Positions 27,621 to 36,799 of a stretch of 64,000 bases of DNA are shown piece by piece. The notes beneath the pieces were generated by a model, which ran no database searches, was not told the DNA's origin, and worked only from the letters and a program-made list of their open reading frames with translations. Position numbers and translations under genes: made by a program. The first letter of the stretch is position 1; the number at the start of each line of letters is the position of its first letter. The stretch covers positions 1 through 64,000 of the forward strand of contig NZ_LPVV01000034.1 in the NCBI RefSeq assembly GCF_002362255.1, written 5' to 3'. This DNA is from Microbacterium sp. SZ1 (lineage in GTDB: Bacteria; Actinomycetota; Actinomycetes; Actinomycetales; Microbacteriaceae).

Positions 27621-28502
27621 ATGTTCTTCCATCGACAGGAGCTCCAGTTCTCGGCGACACCCGAGGCCCCGGATGCCGTCTACGCGCGAAAGCTGCAGGA
27701 GGTGCTCGGCGGACAGTACGGCGAGATCACCGTCGCGCTGCAGTACCAGTTCCAGGCCTGGAACATGCACATCCCTGGCAAGTATCGCGACCTGGTGTTC
27801 GGCATCGGCGCCGAGGAGATGGGGCATGTGGAGATGCTCGCGGTGATGATCGCGCAGCTGCTCGAGAAGGCACCGCTCGGTATCACGGAGGATGCCGTGC
27901 AGGACGACCCGACGGTCGCCGCCATAGTCGGCGGCACCGACGTGCAGCAGGGCATCGTCGCGGGCGCAGGCGCGCGCCCGGTCGACAGCAACGGCAACCC
28001 GTGGCAGGGCTCGTACATCACCTCGAGCGGCAACCTGCTCGCCGATTTCATGGCCAACGCCAACGCCGAGATGCAGGGTCGTGTGCAGGTCGCGCGGCTG
28101 TACCACATGACCGACGACCACGGCATCCGAGACATGCTGGGCTTCCTGCTCGCCCGCGACACGATGCACCAGAACCAGTGGCTCGCCGCGGTCGAGGAGC
28201 TCAAGGCCGAGGGCGCCGAGGAGCTGCCGGTGCCGAGCAACTTCCCGCTGGGCAAGGAGCACCGCGAGGTCTCGTATCAGTACCTCAACTTCAGCGACGG
28301 TGCCGCCGCGGCGGAGGGCTCGTGGGCGAGCGGCCCGACGCCCGACGGCAAGGGCGAGTTCAGCTACCACGACGGCCCGACGACGACGGCCGTCATGCCG
28401 CCGCCCACCCGCCCCGACGCGCGCTTCTACGGCACGACCGACATGCCGAACGTCGTCGAGAAGGTCGCCGGCGCCGCCCAGGACGCCATGAACAAGGAGT
28501 GA
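27621..28502 (+). CDS. Manganese catalase
   Basis: 293 aa. The five ligands of the dimanganese site can be placed by motif and spacing: E35 in GEITVALQYQ, E66 and H69 in AEEMGHVEM, E150 in NANAEMQGR and H183 in RDTMHQNQW. This spacing closely follows the characterised Lactobacillus plantarum enzyme. It decomposes hydrogen peroxide in the cytoplasm. The ATG at 27621 has AAAGG upstream; the longer frame starting near 27144 is antisense to the peptidase and not credible. A hairpin terminator follows at 28538. Confidence 0.96.
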   Translation: MFFHRQELQFSATPEAPDAVYARKLQEVLGGQYGEITVALQYQFQAWNMHIPGKYRDLVFGIGAEEMGHVEMLAVMIAQLLEKAPLGITEDAVQDDPTVAAIVGGTDVQQGIVAGAGARPVDSNGNPWQGSYITSSGNLLADFMANANAEMQGRVQVARLYHMTDDHGIRDMLGFLLARDTMHQNQWLAAVEELKAEGAEELPVPSNFPLGKEHREVSYQYLNFSDGAAAAEGSWASGPTPDGKGEFSYHDGPTTTAVMPPPTRPDARFYGTTDMPNVVEKVAGAAQDAMNKE

Positions 28503-28537
28503 CGCCGCGCAGTCACCCTGTGCCATCGGATGCTCGT

Positions 28538-28573
28538 GCCCTCTCGACCGGATGCGGATCCGGTCGAGAGGGC
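28538..28573. terminator. Bidirectional hairpin terminator
   Basis: gccctctcgaccggat (28538-28553) and atccggtcgagagggc (28558-28573) form a perfect 16-bp stem with loop gcgg, between the convergent catalase and ychF genes. Confidence 0.8.
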
Positions 28574-28582
28574 GCGTGCGTG

Positions 28583-29656
28583 TCAGTTGTTGAAGCGGAA
28601 CTCCACGACGTCGCCGTCCTGCATGACGTAGTCCTTGCCCTCGAGGCGGGCCTTGCCCTTGGCACGGGCCTCGACGACGGAGCCCGTCTCGACGAGGTCG
28701 TCGAACGAGACGATCTCCGCCTTGATGAAGCCCTTCTCGAAGTCGGTGTGGATGACTCCTGCGGCCTGCGGCGCCTTCGATCCCTTGGGGATCGTCCAGG
28801 CACGCGCCTCCTTCGGACCGGCCGTGAGGTACGTCTGCAGGCCCAGCGTGTCGAACCCGATACGGGCGAGCTGGTCGAGGCCGGACTCGTCCTGCCCGGT
28901 GGAGGCGAGCAGCTCCGCGGCATCCTCGGGGTCGAGGTCCTTGAGCTCCGACTCGATCTTCGCGTCGAGGAAGATCGCCTTCGCGGGGGCCACGAGCGCG
29001 GCGAGCTCCTCCTTGCGGGCGGTGTCGGTGAGCACGCCCTCGTCCACGTTGAACACGAAGATCACGGGCTTCGAGGTGAGGAGGCCGAGCTCGCGGATCG
29101 GTGCGAGGTCGAGTCCGCTGACGGAGAGCAGGATGCCGCGCTCCAGCGCGTCTTTCGCGGCCTTCGCCGTCTCGAGCACGACGGGCTCGATCTTCTTGCC
29201 CCGAACTTCCTTCTCGTACCGCGTGATGGCCTTCTCCACGGTCTCGAGGTCGGCGAGCATGAGCTCGGCGTTGATGGTCTCCATGTCGGACGCCGGGTTC
29301 ACGGCGCCGTCGACGTGCACGACGTCGTCATCGGCGAACCCGCGGACGACCTGTGCGATGGCATCCGCCTCGCGGATGTTCGCGAGGAACTTGTTGCCGA
29401 GCCCCTCCCCCTCGCTCGCGCCGCGCACGATGCCGGCGATGTCGACGAACGACACCGCGGCGGGCAGGATGCGCTCGCTGTGGAAGATCTCAGCGAGCTT
29501 GTCGAGCCGCGGATCGGGCAGGTTCACCACGCCGACGTTCGGCTCGATCGTCGCGAACGGGTAGTTCGCCGCGAGCACGTCGTTCTTGGTCAGGGCGTTG
29601 AAGAGGGTGGACTTGCCGACGTTGGGCAGGCCGACGATGCCGATAGTGAGAGCCAC
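28583..29656 (-). CDS. ychF: Redox-regulated ATPase YchF (Obg-like)
   Basis: 357-aa OBG-family P-loop protein. G1 is GLPNVGKS (9-16), G3 lies in VDIAGIVRGASEGEGLG, and the region between carries the helical coiled insertion. The C-terminal TGS-like domain ends with the highly conserved GKDYVMQDGDVVEFRFN. YchF prefers ATP, binds ribosomes and 26S-like particles, and negatively affects oxidative-stress tolerance in several bacteria. It is a single-gene unit here, convergent with the catalase. Confidence 0.97.
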   Translation of the reverse strand: MALTIGIVGLPNVGKSTLFNALTKNDVLAANYPFATIEPNVGVVNLPDPRLDKLAEIFHSERILPAAVSFVDIAGIVRGASEGEGLGNKFLANIREADAIAQVVRGFADDDVVHVDGAVNPASDMETINAELMLADLETVEKAITRYEKEVRGKKIEPVVLETAKAAKDALERGILLSVSGLDLAPIRELGLLTSKPVIFVFNVDEGVLTDTARKEELAALVAPAKAIFLDAKIESELKDLDPEDAAELLASTGQDESGLDQLARIGFDTLGLQTYLTAGPKEARAWTIPKGSKAPQAAGVIHTDFEKGFIKAEIVSFDDLVETGSVVEARAKGKARLEGKDYVMQDGDVVEFRFNN

Positions 29657-29692
29657 GGGGTACGAGTCTACCCGCCGCCCGGCCTCACCCCG

Positions 29693-30433
29693 TCAGGCCT
29701 TGAGGCTACGGAACGCCCTGGTCACATACGGCAGGTCGACCGTCGCGTCGCCCTCGAGCCCCAGCTCGTCGAACAGCGCGTCCATGTCCTGGCGGATGCG
29801 CTGCTTCTCCTCGTCCGGCGCGGTGATGACGTAGCTGCGCGATGACGCCATCCGGTGCAGGAGGTCCCGCGTGATCGGACGCACCCATTCCCACGACTGC
29901 TCTTCGAGAGGTCCCATCGGCGGCGCGACCTCGGGGCCGCCCCGCGCGAGCATGACCTCGGCGTGGCTCCCGTGCATGATCTCGGTGAGGCGGCGCACCC
30001 AGTCGACGCGCTCGTCACGGATGTTCCAGATCAGTCCGAGCACGCCGCCCTCGCGCAGCACCCGACCGACCTCCGCCGATCCGCGCACGGGGTCGACCCA
30101 GTGCCACGCCTGACCGAGTACGACCGCGTCGAGACTGGCGTCCGGGAGCGGCAGCCGTTCGGCGGTGCCCACGAAGGTCGGCACGCCGGGGATCGCGCCG
30201 CGCAGAGTGGCGAGCATCGCGGCATCCGGGTCGACGGCGACGATCTCGGCATCCGGCGCCTTGGCGAGGACACGCGTGAGCTTGCCGGTTCCGGCACCGA
30301 CGTCGGCGATGCGGTGGGAGTTCGCCGGCAGCGGCTCCAGCATCCAGGCGACCGCCGCGAACGGATAGTCGGGTCGGCCCAGCTCGTAGTTGTGCGCCTC
30401 GGCCCCGAAGGATCTCGACAGTCCATCGCTCAT
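29693..30433 (-). CDS. Class I SAM-dependent methyltransferase
   Basis: 246 aa. SAM motif I is IADVGAGTGKLT (42-53), with the acidic residue of motif II in EIVAVDPDAAML. The next block, LPDASLDAVVLGQAWHWV, is typical of methyltransferase 11-like enzymes of the Tam/UbiE type. The N-terminal SRSFGAEAHNYELGRPDYP is characteristic of a common actinobacterial subgroup. The methyl acceptor is unknown. It is divergent from the exonuclease gene. Confidence 0.9.
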   Translation of the reverse strand: MSDGLSRSFGAEAHNYELGRPDYPFAAVAWMLEPLPANSHRIADVGAGTGKLTRVLAKAPDAEIVAVDPDAAMLATLRGAIPGVPTFVGTAERLPLPDASLDAVVLGQAWHWVDPVRGSAEVGRVLREGGVLGLIWNIRDERVDWVRRLTEIMHGSHAEVMLARGGPEVAPPMGPLEEQSWEWVRPITRDLLHRMASSRSYVITAPDEEKQRIRQDMDALFDELGLEGDATVDLPYVTRAFRSLKA

Positions 30434-30492
30434 GTCGTCAGCCTACGGCGCGTCCTCCTCCCCGCCCGTTCACGGCGGGAGAGAGTGGAGGC

Positions 30493-31113
30493 GTGCCCTT
30501 GGATTTCACCGCTATCGATTTCGAGACGGCGAACTCCAGCCCCGCCTCCGCCTGCTCCGTCGGACTCGTCCGCGTACGGGACGGACGGGTCGTCGCCACG
30601 GCCGGGTGGCTGATCCGCCCGCCTGTCGGACACGACGAGTTCCAGGAGTGGAACGTGAGGATCCACGGGATCCGCGCGCAGGACGTCGTCTCGGCGGCCT
30701 CCTGGATCGACCAGTTCGCCGCGCTGTGCGACTTCGTCGGCTCCGACGTGCTGGTGGCGCACAACGCGGGCTTCGACCTCAACGTCCTCCGCCGGGCGTC
30801 GGAGGCCACGGGCCTCGACTGCCCTCCGTATCGCTCACTCTGCAGCCTGCAGGTGGCCCGCAAGGTCTACGACCTCGAGTCGTACCGCCTGCCGAAGGCC
30901 GCCGAGGCGGCCGGGTTCACCGGGTTCTCGCACCACGATGCGCTGGCGGATGCTCTCGCCTGCGCGCACATCGTGATGGATGCTGCGCAGCGCCTCGCGG
31001 TGCCGGATGTGTTCGCCCTCGCCGAGGCGCTCAGCCTTCGGGTGACCACGCCGCGCGTCGCGGACCCGCGCCCCGACCAGGCGCTAGTCGCCACGGATCT
31101 CGCCGTCGCCTGA
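30493..31113 (+). CDS. DnaQ-like 3'-5' exonuclease
   Basis: 206 aa. The DEDDh signature residues can be placed: D9 and E11 in FTAIDFETA, the second Asp in AHNAGFDLNVL, and the H/D pair in SHHDALADALACA near the C-terminal third. The core is single-domain, resembling the actinobacterial 3'-5' exonucleases related to the PolIII epsilon subunit but without its polymerase-binding tail. Start is GTG. It likely has a role in DNA repair or RNA trimming; rmuC follows 73 nt later on the same strand. Confidence 0.88.
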   Translation: MPLDFTAIDFETANSSPASACSVGLVRVRDGRVVATAGWLIRPPVGHDEFQEWNVRIHGIRAQDVVSAASWIDQFAALCDFVGSDVLVAHNAGFDLNVLRRASEATGLDCPPYRSLCSLQVARKVYDLESYRLPKAAEAAGFTGFSHHDALADALACAHIVMDAAQRLAVPDVFALAEALSLRVTTPRVADPRPDQALVATDLAVA

Positions 31114-31186
31114 TCACGCTCCACCGGCCGCCGTCGGCGCGCCGGGTCCTCCCGGGAATGTCCGAGGCTCCCGGCACGATGGACGC

Positions 31187-32446
31187 ATGGATGCTCTGAC
31201 GATCGTTCTCCTCCTCGCGGCCCTGCTCGTGGGTGCCGCGGCCGGATGGACGCTACGCGCGAGCCGCGGCGGCGTCGACCTCGCACGCGCCGAGGCCGAG
31301 CTCACCGCCCTGCGCGACGACCGCGACCGGCAGTACGACCTGTATCGCGACGCCGTCGAGCACTCGCGCTCGGCGCAGCGGGCCGAGGCCGAGCGCGTGC
31401 AGCAGCAGAACGCGGTGCTCACCGCGCTCGCACCGGTGCGCGAGAGCCTGCGTCAGATGCAGACCAAGGTCTCCGCCATGGAGCAGGAGCGTCACGAGCA
31501 GTTCGGCTCGCTGGCCGAGCAGCTGCGGCGCGCTCAGGAGTCCGACGAGGCGCTGCGTGCCACGACGGAGTCGCTGGCGGGGGCCCTGCGCTCCACCGCC
31601 ACGCGCGGTGTGTGGGGCGAGACGCAGCTGCGACGGGTCGTGGAGGCCGCGGGGCTCACCCGGCACGTCGACTTCGATCTGCAGACCACGATCGCCTCCG
31701 ACCGCGGCCAGGGGCGGCCCGACATGGTCATCCGCCTGGCGGGCGGCGCGTCGATCGCGGTGGACGCGAAGGTTCCGCTCGACGCGTTCCTCGAAGCCTC
31801 GGCGCTCCCGCTCGGCGATGCGTACGAGGCGCAGCGCCGAGCGCACATGCAGAAGCACGTCAAGGCGGTGCGCGCGCACATCGACGCGCTCGCGAAGAAG
31901 GCGTACTGGTCAGGGCTCGAGTCCGGTCCCGAGTTCGTGATCTGCTTCCTGCCGAGCGAGTCGCTGCTGTCGGCGGCCATCGACGAGGATCCGACCCTGC
32001 TCGACTACGCCTTCGGTCGCCGCGTCGCGCTCGCCTCGCCGGTGAATCTCTGGGCGGTGCTGAAGACGGTCGCCTACACCTGGACGCAGCAGGAGGTCTC
32101 GACCGAGGCGCGGGCTCTTCTCGCCCTCGGCACCCAGCTGTACGACCGCCTCGGCGTCGTGGCCGGGCACGCCGACGATCTGCGTCGCGCTCTGGAGCGC
32201 ACGGTCGAGAGCTACAACCGCTTCGCCGGGTCGCTCGAGAGCCGGGTTCTCGTGACGGCGCGGCAGTTCCCCGGCATCGACACGAGCGGGCTCGCCGAGT
32301 CACCGAAGAGCGTGACCGCACAGGCTCGGCCGTTCACTGCGCCGGAACTGCTGGGCGATGCTCAGCGCGTCGACGACGCCCTCTTCGCAGACGTCGGCGA
32401 GGTGCGTTCTCGACTGGACGAGCCGCGTGGTCCGGCTCAGGACTGA
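31187..32446 (+). CDS. rmuC: DNA recombination protein RmuC
   Basis: 419 aa. An N-terminal membrane anchor (about 3-22, LTIVLLLAALLVGAAAG) is followed by a long coiled coil (about 28-125, Arg/Glu/Gln rich). The PD-(D/E)XK-like core has MVIRLAGGASIAVDAKVPLD. RmuC limits inversions between short repeats and is predicted to be a nuclease. Start is ATG, and the gene is preceded by the DnaQ-like exonuclease gene. A tandem 19-bp repeat follows the stop. Confidence 0.95.
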   Translation: MDALTIVLLLAALLVGAAAGWTLRASRGGVDLARAEAELTALRDDRDRQYDLYRDAVEHSRSAQRAEAERVQQQNAVLTALAPVRESLRQMQTKVSAMEQERHEQFGSLAEQLRRAQESDEALRATTESLAGALRSTATRGVWGETQLRRVVEAAGLTRHVDFDLQTTIASDRGQGRPDMVIRLAGGASIAVDAKVPLDAFLEASALPLGDAYEAQRRAHMQKHVKAVRAHIDALAKKAYWSGLESGPEFVICFLPSESLLSAAIDEDPTLLDYAFGRRVALASPVNLWAVLKTVAYTWTQQEVSTEARALLALGTQLYDRLGVVAGHADDLRRALERTVESYNRFAGSLESRVLVTARQFPGIDTSGLAESPKSVTAQARPFTAPELLGDAQRVDDALFADVGEVRSRLDEPRGPAQD

Positions 32447-32467
32447 GTCACAGGCGGCGTGCTCGAC

Positions 32468-32524
32468 GGGTCAGGCGAGCCCCGAAGGGTCAGGCGTGCT
32501 CCGTAGGGTCAGGCGACGCCCGGC
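32468..32524. repeat. Three tandem 19-bp imperfect repeats
   Basis: GGGTCAGGCG begins three adjacent 19-bp units at 32468, 32487 and 32506; the first ten bases are identical in all, and the last nine vary. The array fills the gap between the convergent rmuC and the small membrane protein gene, whose stop codon lies in the third unit. No similar array was noticed elsewhere in the window. Confidence 0.8.
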
Positions 32525-32811
32525 ACTCCGCTGAGCAGCAGGATCACCAGTCCGCTCGTCACGACGAAGGCGCCGATCATCCACCAGGAACTGAGTTCGT
32601 GGCCCTCATCACGACGCTTGCGGAAGAGGACGTCGGCACGACGCGCGGGATCCGTGACGACGGGAGACGGTGCTCCCGGTGGCGTCGCGGCAGGAGCAGC
32701 GGCTCCCGGTGCCGAGATCTCGTCGACGTTCACACGCAGGATGCGACCTGTGTTGGTGGTGACGATCTTCGTCCGCGCGGCCTGAGAACCACTCGTCTGC
32801 TGCGTTGCCAT
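32509..32811 (-). CDS. Small C-terminally membrane-anchored protein
   Basis: 100 aa with a soluble, Thr/Ala/Pro-rich N-terminal two-thirds, a basic stretch (RRADVLFRKRRDEGHE) and one strong membrane span near the C-terminus (about 75-95, WWMIGAFVVTSGLVILLLSG). It is probably a tail-anchored protein with the N-terminus inside. No domain is recognised. It is a single gene with GAGGGCGAA-like sequence upstream of the ATG. Function unknown. Confidence 0.75.
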   Translation of the reverse strand: MATQQTSGSQAARTKIVTTNTGRILRVNVDEISAPGAAAPAATPPGAPSPVVTDPARRADVLFRKRRDEGHELSSWWMIGAFVVTSGLVILLLSGVPGVA

Positions 32812-32969
32812 CTGTTCGCCCTCCTGTGCCTGCGGTGCCTGGCGGCTCCGTCGACGGCGACAAACCCAGGGTCAATTGTGACACGCCCCTGCAGGAAAGC
32901 TCGGCGCCCGGTCGCCGTCAGGGCATACCGGCTCGGTAACGATGCCCCGACAACGCAGCCCCGATCAGA

Positions 32970-33956
32970 TCACAGCCACTTCGAGACGAGATGCTCCGAA
33001 GCGATGCGGCGCAGTGTTCCCGAGGCCCCCCGCAGCACGACGCTCTCGGTGTAGATGTACCCGTGCTCACGGCGGACGCCGGCGACGAGCTGACCGTCGG
33101 TGACGCCCGTCGCCACGAAAATCGTGTTGTCCCCGCGCACGAGGTCGTCGGCCTCGTATACCTTGTCCATGTCGAGCCCGGCGTCGATTCCGCGCTGGCG
33201 CTCGTCGTCGTCGCGGGGCCACAGACGGCCCTGGATGTGCCCGCCGAGAGCCTTGATCGCACAGGCCGTGACGATGCCCTCCGGGCTGCCTCCGACGCCG
33301 ACGCACATGTCGGTCCGCGCGGCGTGTCGCGCCGCATTGATGCCGCCGGCCACATCGCCGTCGCTCATGAGACGGGTACCGGCGCCGGCATCCCTGATCT
33401 CCTGGATGAGCTTCTCGTGCCGCGGCCGGTTCAGCACCGACACGACGATCTCGTCCACCGGCTTGTCCAGCGCGCCGGCGAGCTTCCGGATGTTCTCGCC
33501 GATCGGCAGGCGGATGTCGACGACGCCGACGCCGGCCGGTCCGGTGACGAGCTTGTCCATGTAGAAGACGCTCGAGGCGTCGAGCATCGATCCCCGGTCG
33601 GACACCGCGATCACCGAGAGCGCGTTCTGACGTCCGGCGGCGGTCAGCGACGTGCCGTCGATCGGGTCGACGGCGATGTCGCACTCGGGGCCCGTGCCGG
33701 TTCCGACGACCTCGCCGTTGAACAGCATCGGGGCGTTGTCCTTCTCCCCCTCGCCGATCACGACCCGACCCTGGAACGCCACGGTGCCGAGGAACGCCCG
33801 CATCGCGTCGACCGCCGCACCGTCAGCGGCCTCCTTGGCGCCGCGGCCGATGAAGGGAACGGCTCGGATCGCGGCCGCCTCGGTCGCACGCACCAGCTCC
33901 ATTGCGAGGTTTCGGTCGGGACGCAGGGGGCTCAGATCGGCCGTCAGACTCACCAT
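32970..33956 (-). CDS. glpX: Class II fructose-1,6-bisphosphatase
   Basis: Gluconeogenic phosphatase making fructose 6-phosphate; this is the GlpX type used by actinobacteria. 328 aa. Metal and phosphate sites appear in VVIGEGEKDNAPMLFNGE and in DPIDGTSLTAAGRQNALSV. GVGGSPEGIVTACAIKALGG is another family signature. It is divergent from fba, about 180 bp apart, so the two adjacent gluconeogenic steps are placed together, possibly sharing a control region. Confidence 0.97.
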   Translation of the reverse strand: MVSLTADLSPLRPDRNLAMELVRATEAAAIRAVPFIGRGAKEAADGAAVDAMRAFLGTVAFQGRVVIGEGEKDNAPMLFNGEVVGTGTGPECDIAVDPIDGTSLTAAGRQNALSVIAVSDRGSMLDASSVFYMDKLVTGPAGVGVVDIRLPIGENIRKLAGALDKPVDEIVVSVLNRPRHEKLIQEIRDAGAGTRLMSDGDVAGGINAARHAARTDMCVGVGGSPEGIVTACAIKALGGHIQGRLWPRDDDERQRGIDAGLDMDKVYEADDLVRGDNTIFVATGVTDGQLVAGVRREHGYIYTESVVLRGASGTLRRIASEHLVSKWL

Positions 33957-34138
33957 GTCGTCAGCCTAGCCACGGAGCGCAGTTCGCACGCCGGTTTTCG
34001 GCGCTGAGCGACCGAAGGAATCGTTGTTCTTAACGCCACGGCAGGAGGCACTCTCCGGCGTCGTTCCCCCGACGGCATCCGGACATCGACCCCGATAGAG
34101 TGACTGCTGTCCCGGCTTCACCTATCGCAGGAGTTCTC

Positions 34139-35167
<1,029 letters not shown>

Positions 35168-35179
35168 TCCCGCTGACAG

Positions 35180-35214
35180 ACGGATGCCCCGGCCGACTCG
35201 GCCGGGGCATCCGT
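35180..35214. terminator. Bidirectional hairpin terminator with CGGATGCC stem
   Basis: acggatgccccggcc (35180-35194) and ggccggggcatccgt (35200-35214) are perfect partners with loop gactc, between the convergent fba and DUF6264 genes. Confidence 0.85.
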
Positions 35215-35230
35215 GCATCTGGGACCTGTG

Positions 35231-35752
35231 TCAGCGTCCGGTGGTGCTCATGATGTACTCGATGAAAGCAGGGTCGCCCATCATCGGGATGGCCGCACAG
35301 ATCGACGTGAGCAGCAGGGTGATCGCCGCTCCTACGACGGGAACCCACCAGCTGAGCCTTCTGCTGCGCAGCCGGCGGAGCGCGATCGCCGCGGTCAGAG
35401 ACCACCCGACTACGAGGACGATCGCGGCGACGGTGCCCCAGATGCGCCCCTGTGCGATATTGGTGAACTCGCCGTCGACGCCGACGACCTTCATGACCTC
35501 GTTCATCGCGGTCGGGAAGTCGAGGTAGGAGATCGCGGTCAGTACCACGTTGATGAGGCCGTACGCGAGCAGCGCGACCGTGACGAATCGGTCGACCGGG
35601 TTGGATCGCCGGGCGGGCCGCTCCGCCGCGACCGCGGCGGGAGGACCGGCGACGACGGCATCCGGCATCTCATCCAGCGGGGGCAGGCCCGCCGCCCGCC
35701 GCTGTTCCTCGGGGGTGGCGAGTTCTCCGTACCGCGGCCGCTGATCGGTCAT
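35231..35752 (-). CDS. DUF6264 family membrane protein
   Basis: 173 aa. The soluble N-terminus opens with YGELATPEEQRRAAGLPPLD, the signature of this Microbacteriaceae family. Three or four membrane spans follow (about 53-75, 103-125, 134-155). Function unknown. It converges with fba, and two short inverted repeats lie upstream of its start. Confidence 0.85.
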   Translation of the reverse strand: MTDQRPRYGELATPEEQRRAAGLPPLDEMPDAVVAGPPAAVAAERPARRSNPVDRFVTVALLAYGLINVVLTAISYLDFPTAMNEVMKVVGVDGEFTNIAQGRIWGTVAAIVLVVGWSLTAAIALRRLRSRRLSWWVPVVGAAITLLLTSICAAIPMMGDPAFIEYIMSTTGR

Positions 35753-36008
35753 CCCGTCATGCTATCCGGGCTGCCTCTGAGCGACTCTCAGCGGAGTCGC
35801 TCCGAAAACGATGACGGCCCCGGAGGCTTGGGGAATCCTCGGGGCCGCGGACGGCGGTGCTGGGGACACGTGCCGTCCTGGTGGTAGTTGGAACGCTGGG
35901 GACGTTCTCACACACCAGTAGCCTCGTTTGCACAGACGGCTACATCTTGATGATAGGAGCTGCTGTGCGCGGGCCACCAGAGCGATTTCTTCAGATAGTG
36001 AACCAACC
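35753..36008. other. Gene-free 256-bp interval with several short inverted repeats
   Basis: No credible gene. Contains gagcgactc/gagtcgctc (35779-35787, 35794-35802), a bulged stem cggccccggagg/cctcggggccg (35815-35826, 35837-35847) and gaacg/cgttc (35891-35895, 35903-35907). A plus-strand promoter-like pair, TTGCAC (35928-35933) and TGATAG (35951-35956) with 17-bp spacing, points into the 3' end of the iclR-type gene. The bulged stem could also end that gene's minus-strand transcript. Confidence 0.45.
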
Positions 36009-36797
36009 TCAGATGGAGAAGTCGGAAGCCGTCGTGCTCCCGTCGAGGGCATCGGCCCCCAGTTGCAGCGACAGCCTCTGCGCCGCCCGCTGCATCCGCG
36101 TCACGAGGCTCCGCCCCACGATGTGCTCCGACGGCAGCGAGATGGCCAGGGACGCGATCACGTTGGGGGCGATCACCGGCACGGCCACGCACGTGTTGCC
36201 GATCGCGTACTCCTCCTGGTCGACGGCGAACCCCGGCGAGTGCTCGAGCTGCGTGAGCAGGGTGCGACGATCGCTGATGGTCCGCGGGGTCAGCTCCTCG
36301 AGACGGTGCCGCGACAGGTAGTCCAGCCGCTCCTCGTCGGAGAGGTCGGCGAGGATCTGCTTGCCGAGCGCCGTCGCGTGCGCGCTGGCGTCGAGACCGA
36401 CCCAGAGCTCGATGCGGGGATTGCGCACGGCGTCGACGATGTCGACGAGATGCATCTCGCCGTCGTGGTACCGCGACAGGTACGCCGTCGCGCCGACCTC
36501 GTCGGTGACGGTGCGGAGCGCCGCGCGCACCCGCGCGAGAAAGATCCCGCGTGCATCGGTCTCCGACTGGAATGCCGGGAAACGGGTTCCGAGGACCAAC
36601 CCGTCGGGTTCGCTCGTGAGATACCCCTCGTGAATGAGGGTGCGCACGAGGTTGTACGTCGTGCCGGTGGTGAGTCCGGTGATGGCGGAAAGCGTCTTCA
36701 CCGGTATCGGGCGAGGCGAATTGGCGACGATGTCGACGAGGCGCAGCGCGCGCTGCACCGACCCGATGAGGGTCGGCTCGGCCTCGGCGGCGTTCAC
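36009..36797 (-). CDS. IclR family transcriptional regulator
   Basis: 262 aa from the GTG 2 nt after the ispH stop, with GGAGG 8-9 nt upstream; the longer frame overlaps ispH. N-terminal winged helix (about 12-75: SVQRALRLVDIVANSPRPIP, TGLTTGTTYNLVRTLIHEGY), then the IclR effector domain (about 90-250) with HLVDIVDAVRNPR and YAIGNTCVAVPVI. The effector is unknown. Being coupled behind ispH is unusual for a regulator and may mean simple readthrough rather than isoprenoid control. Confidence 0.9.
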   Translation of the reverse strand: MNAAEAEPTLIGSVQRALRLVDIVANSPRPIPVKTLSAITGLTTGTTYNLVRTLIHEGYLTSEPDGLVLGTRFPAFQSETDARGIFLARVRAALRTVTDEVGATAYLSRYHDGEMHLVDIVDAVRNPRIELWVGLDASAHATALGKQILADLSDEERLDYLSRHRLEELTPRTISDRRTLLTQLEHSPGFAVDQEEYAIGNTCVAVPVIAPNVIASLAISLPSEHIVGRSLVTRMQRAAQRLSLQLGADALDGSTTASDFSI

Positions 36798-36799
36798 CG

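Noticed and set aside
32468-32524. Tandem repeats as a CRISPR array
   Set aside because: Units are 19 bp and adjacent with no spacers, and there is no cas gene in the window.
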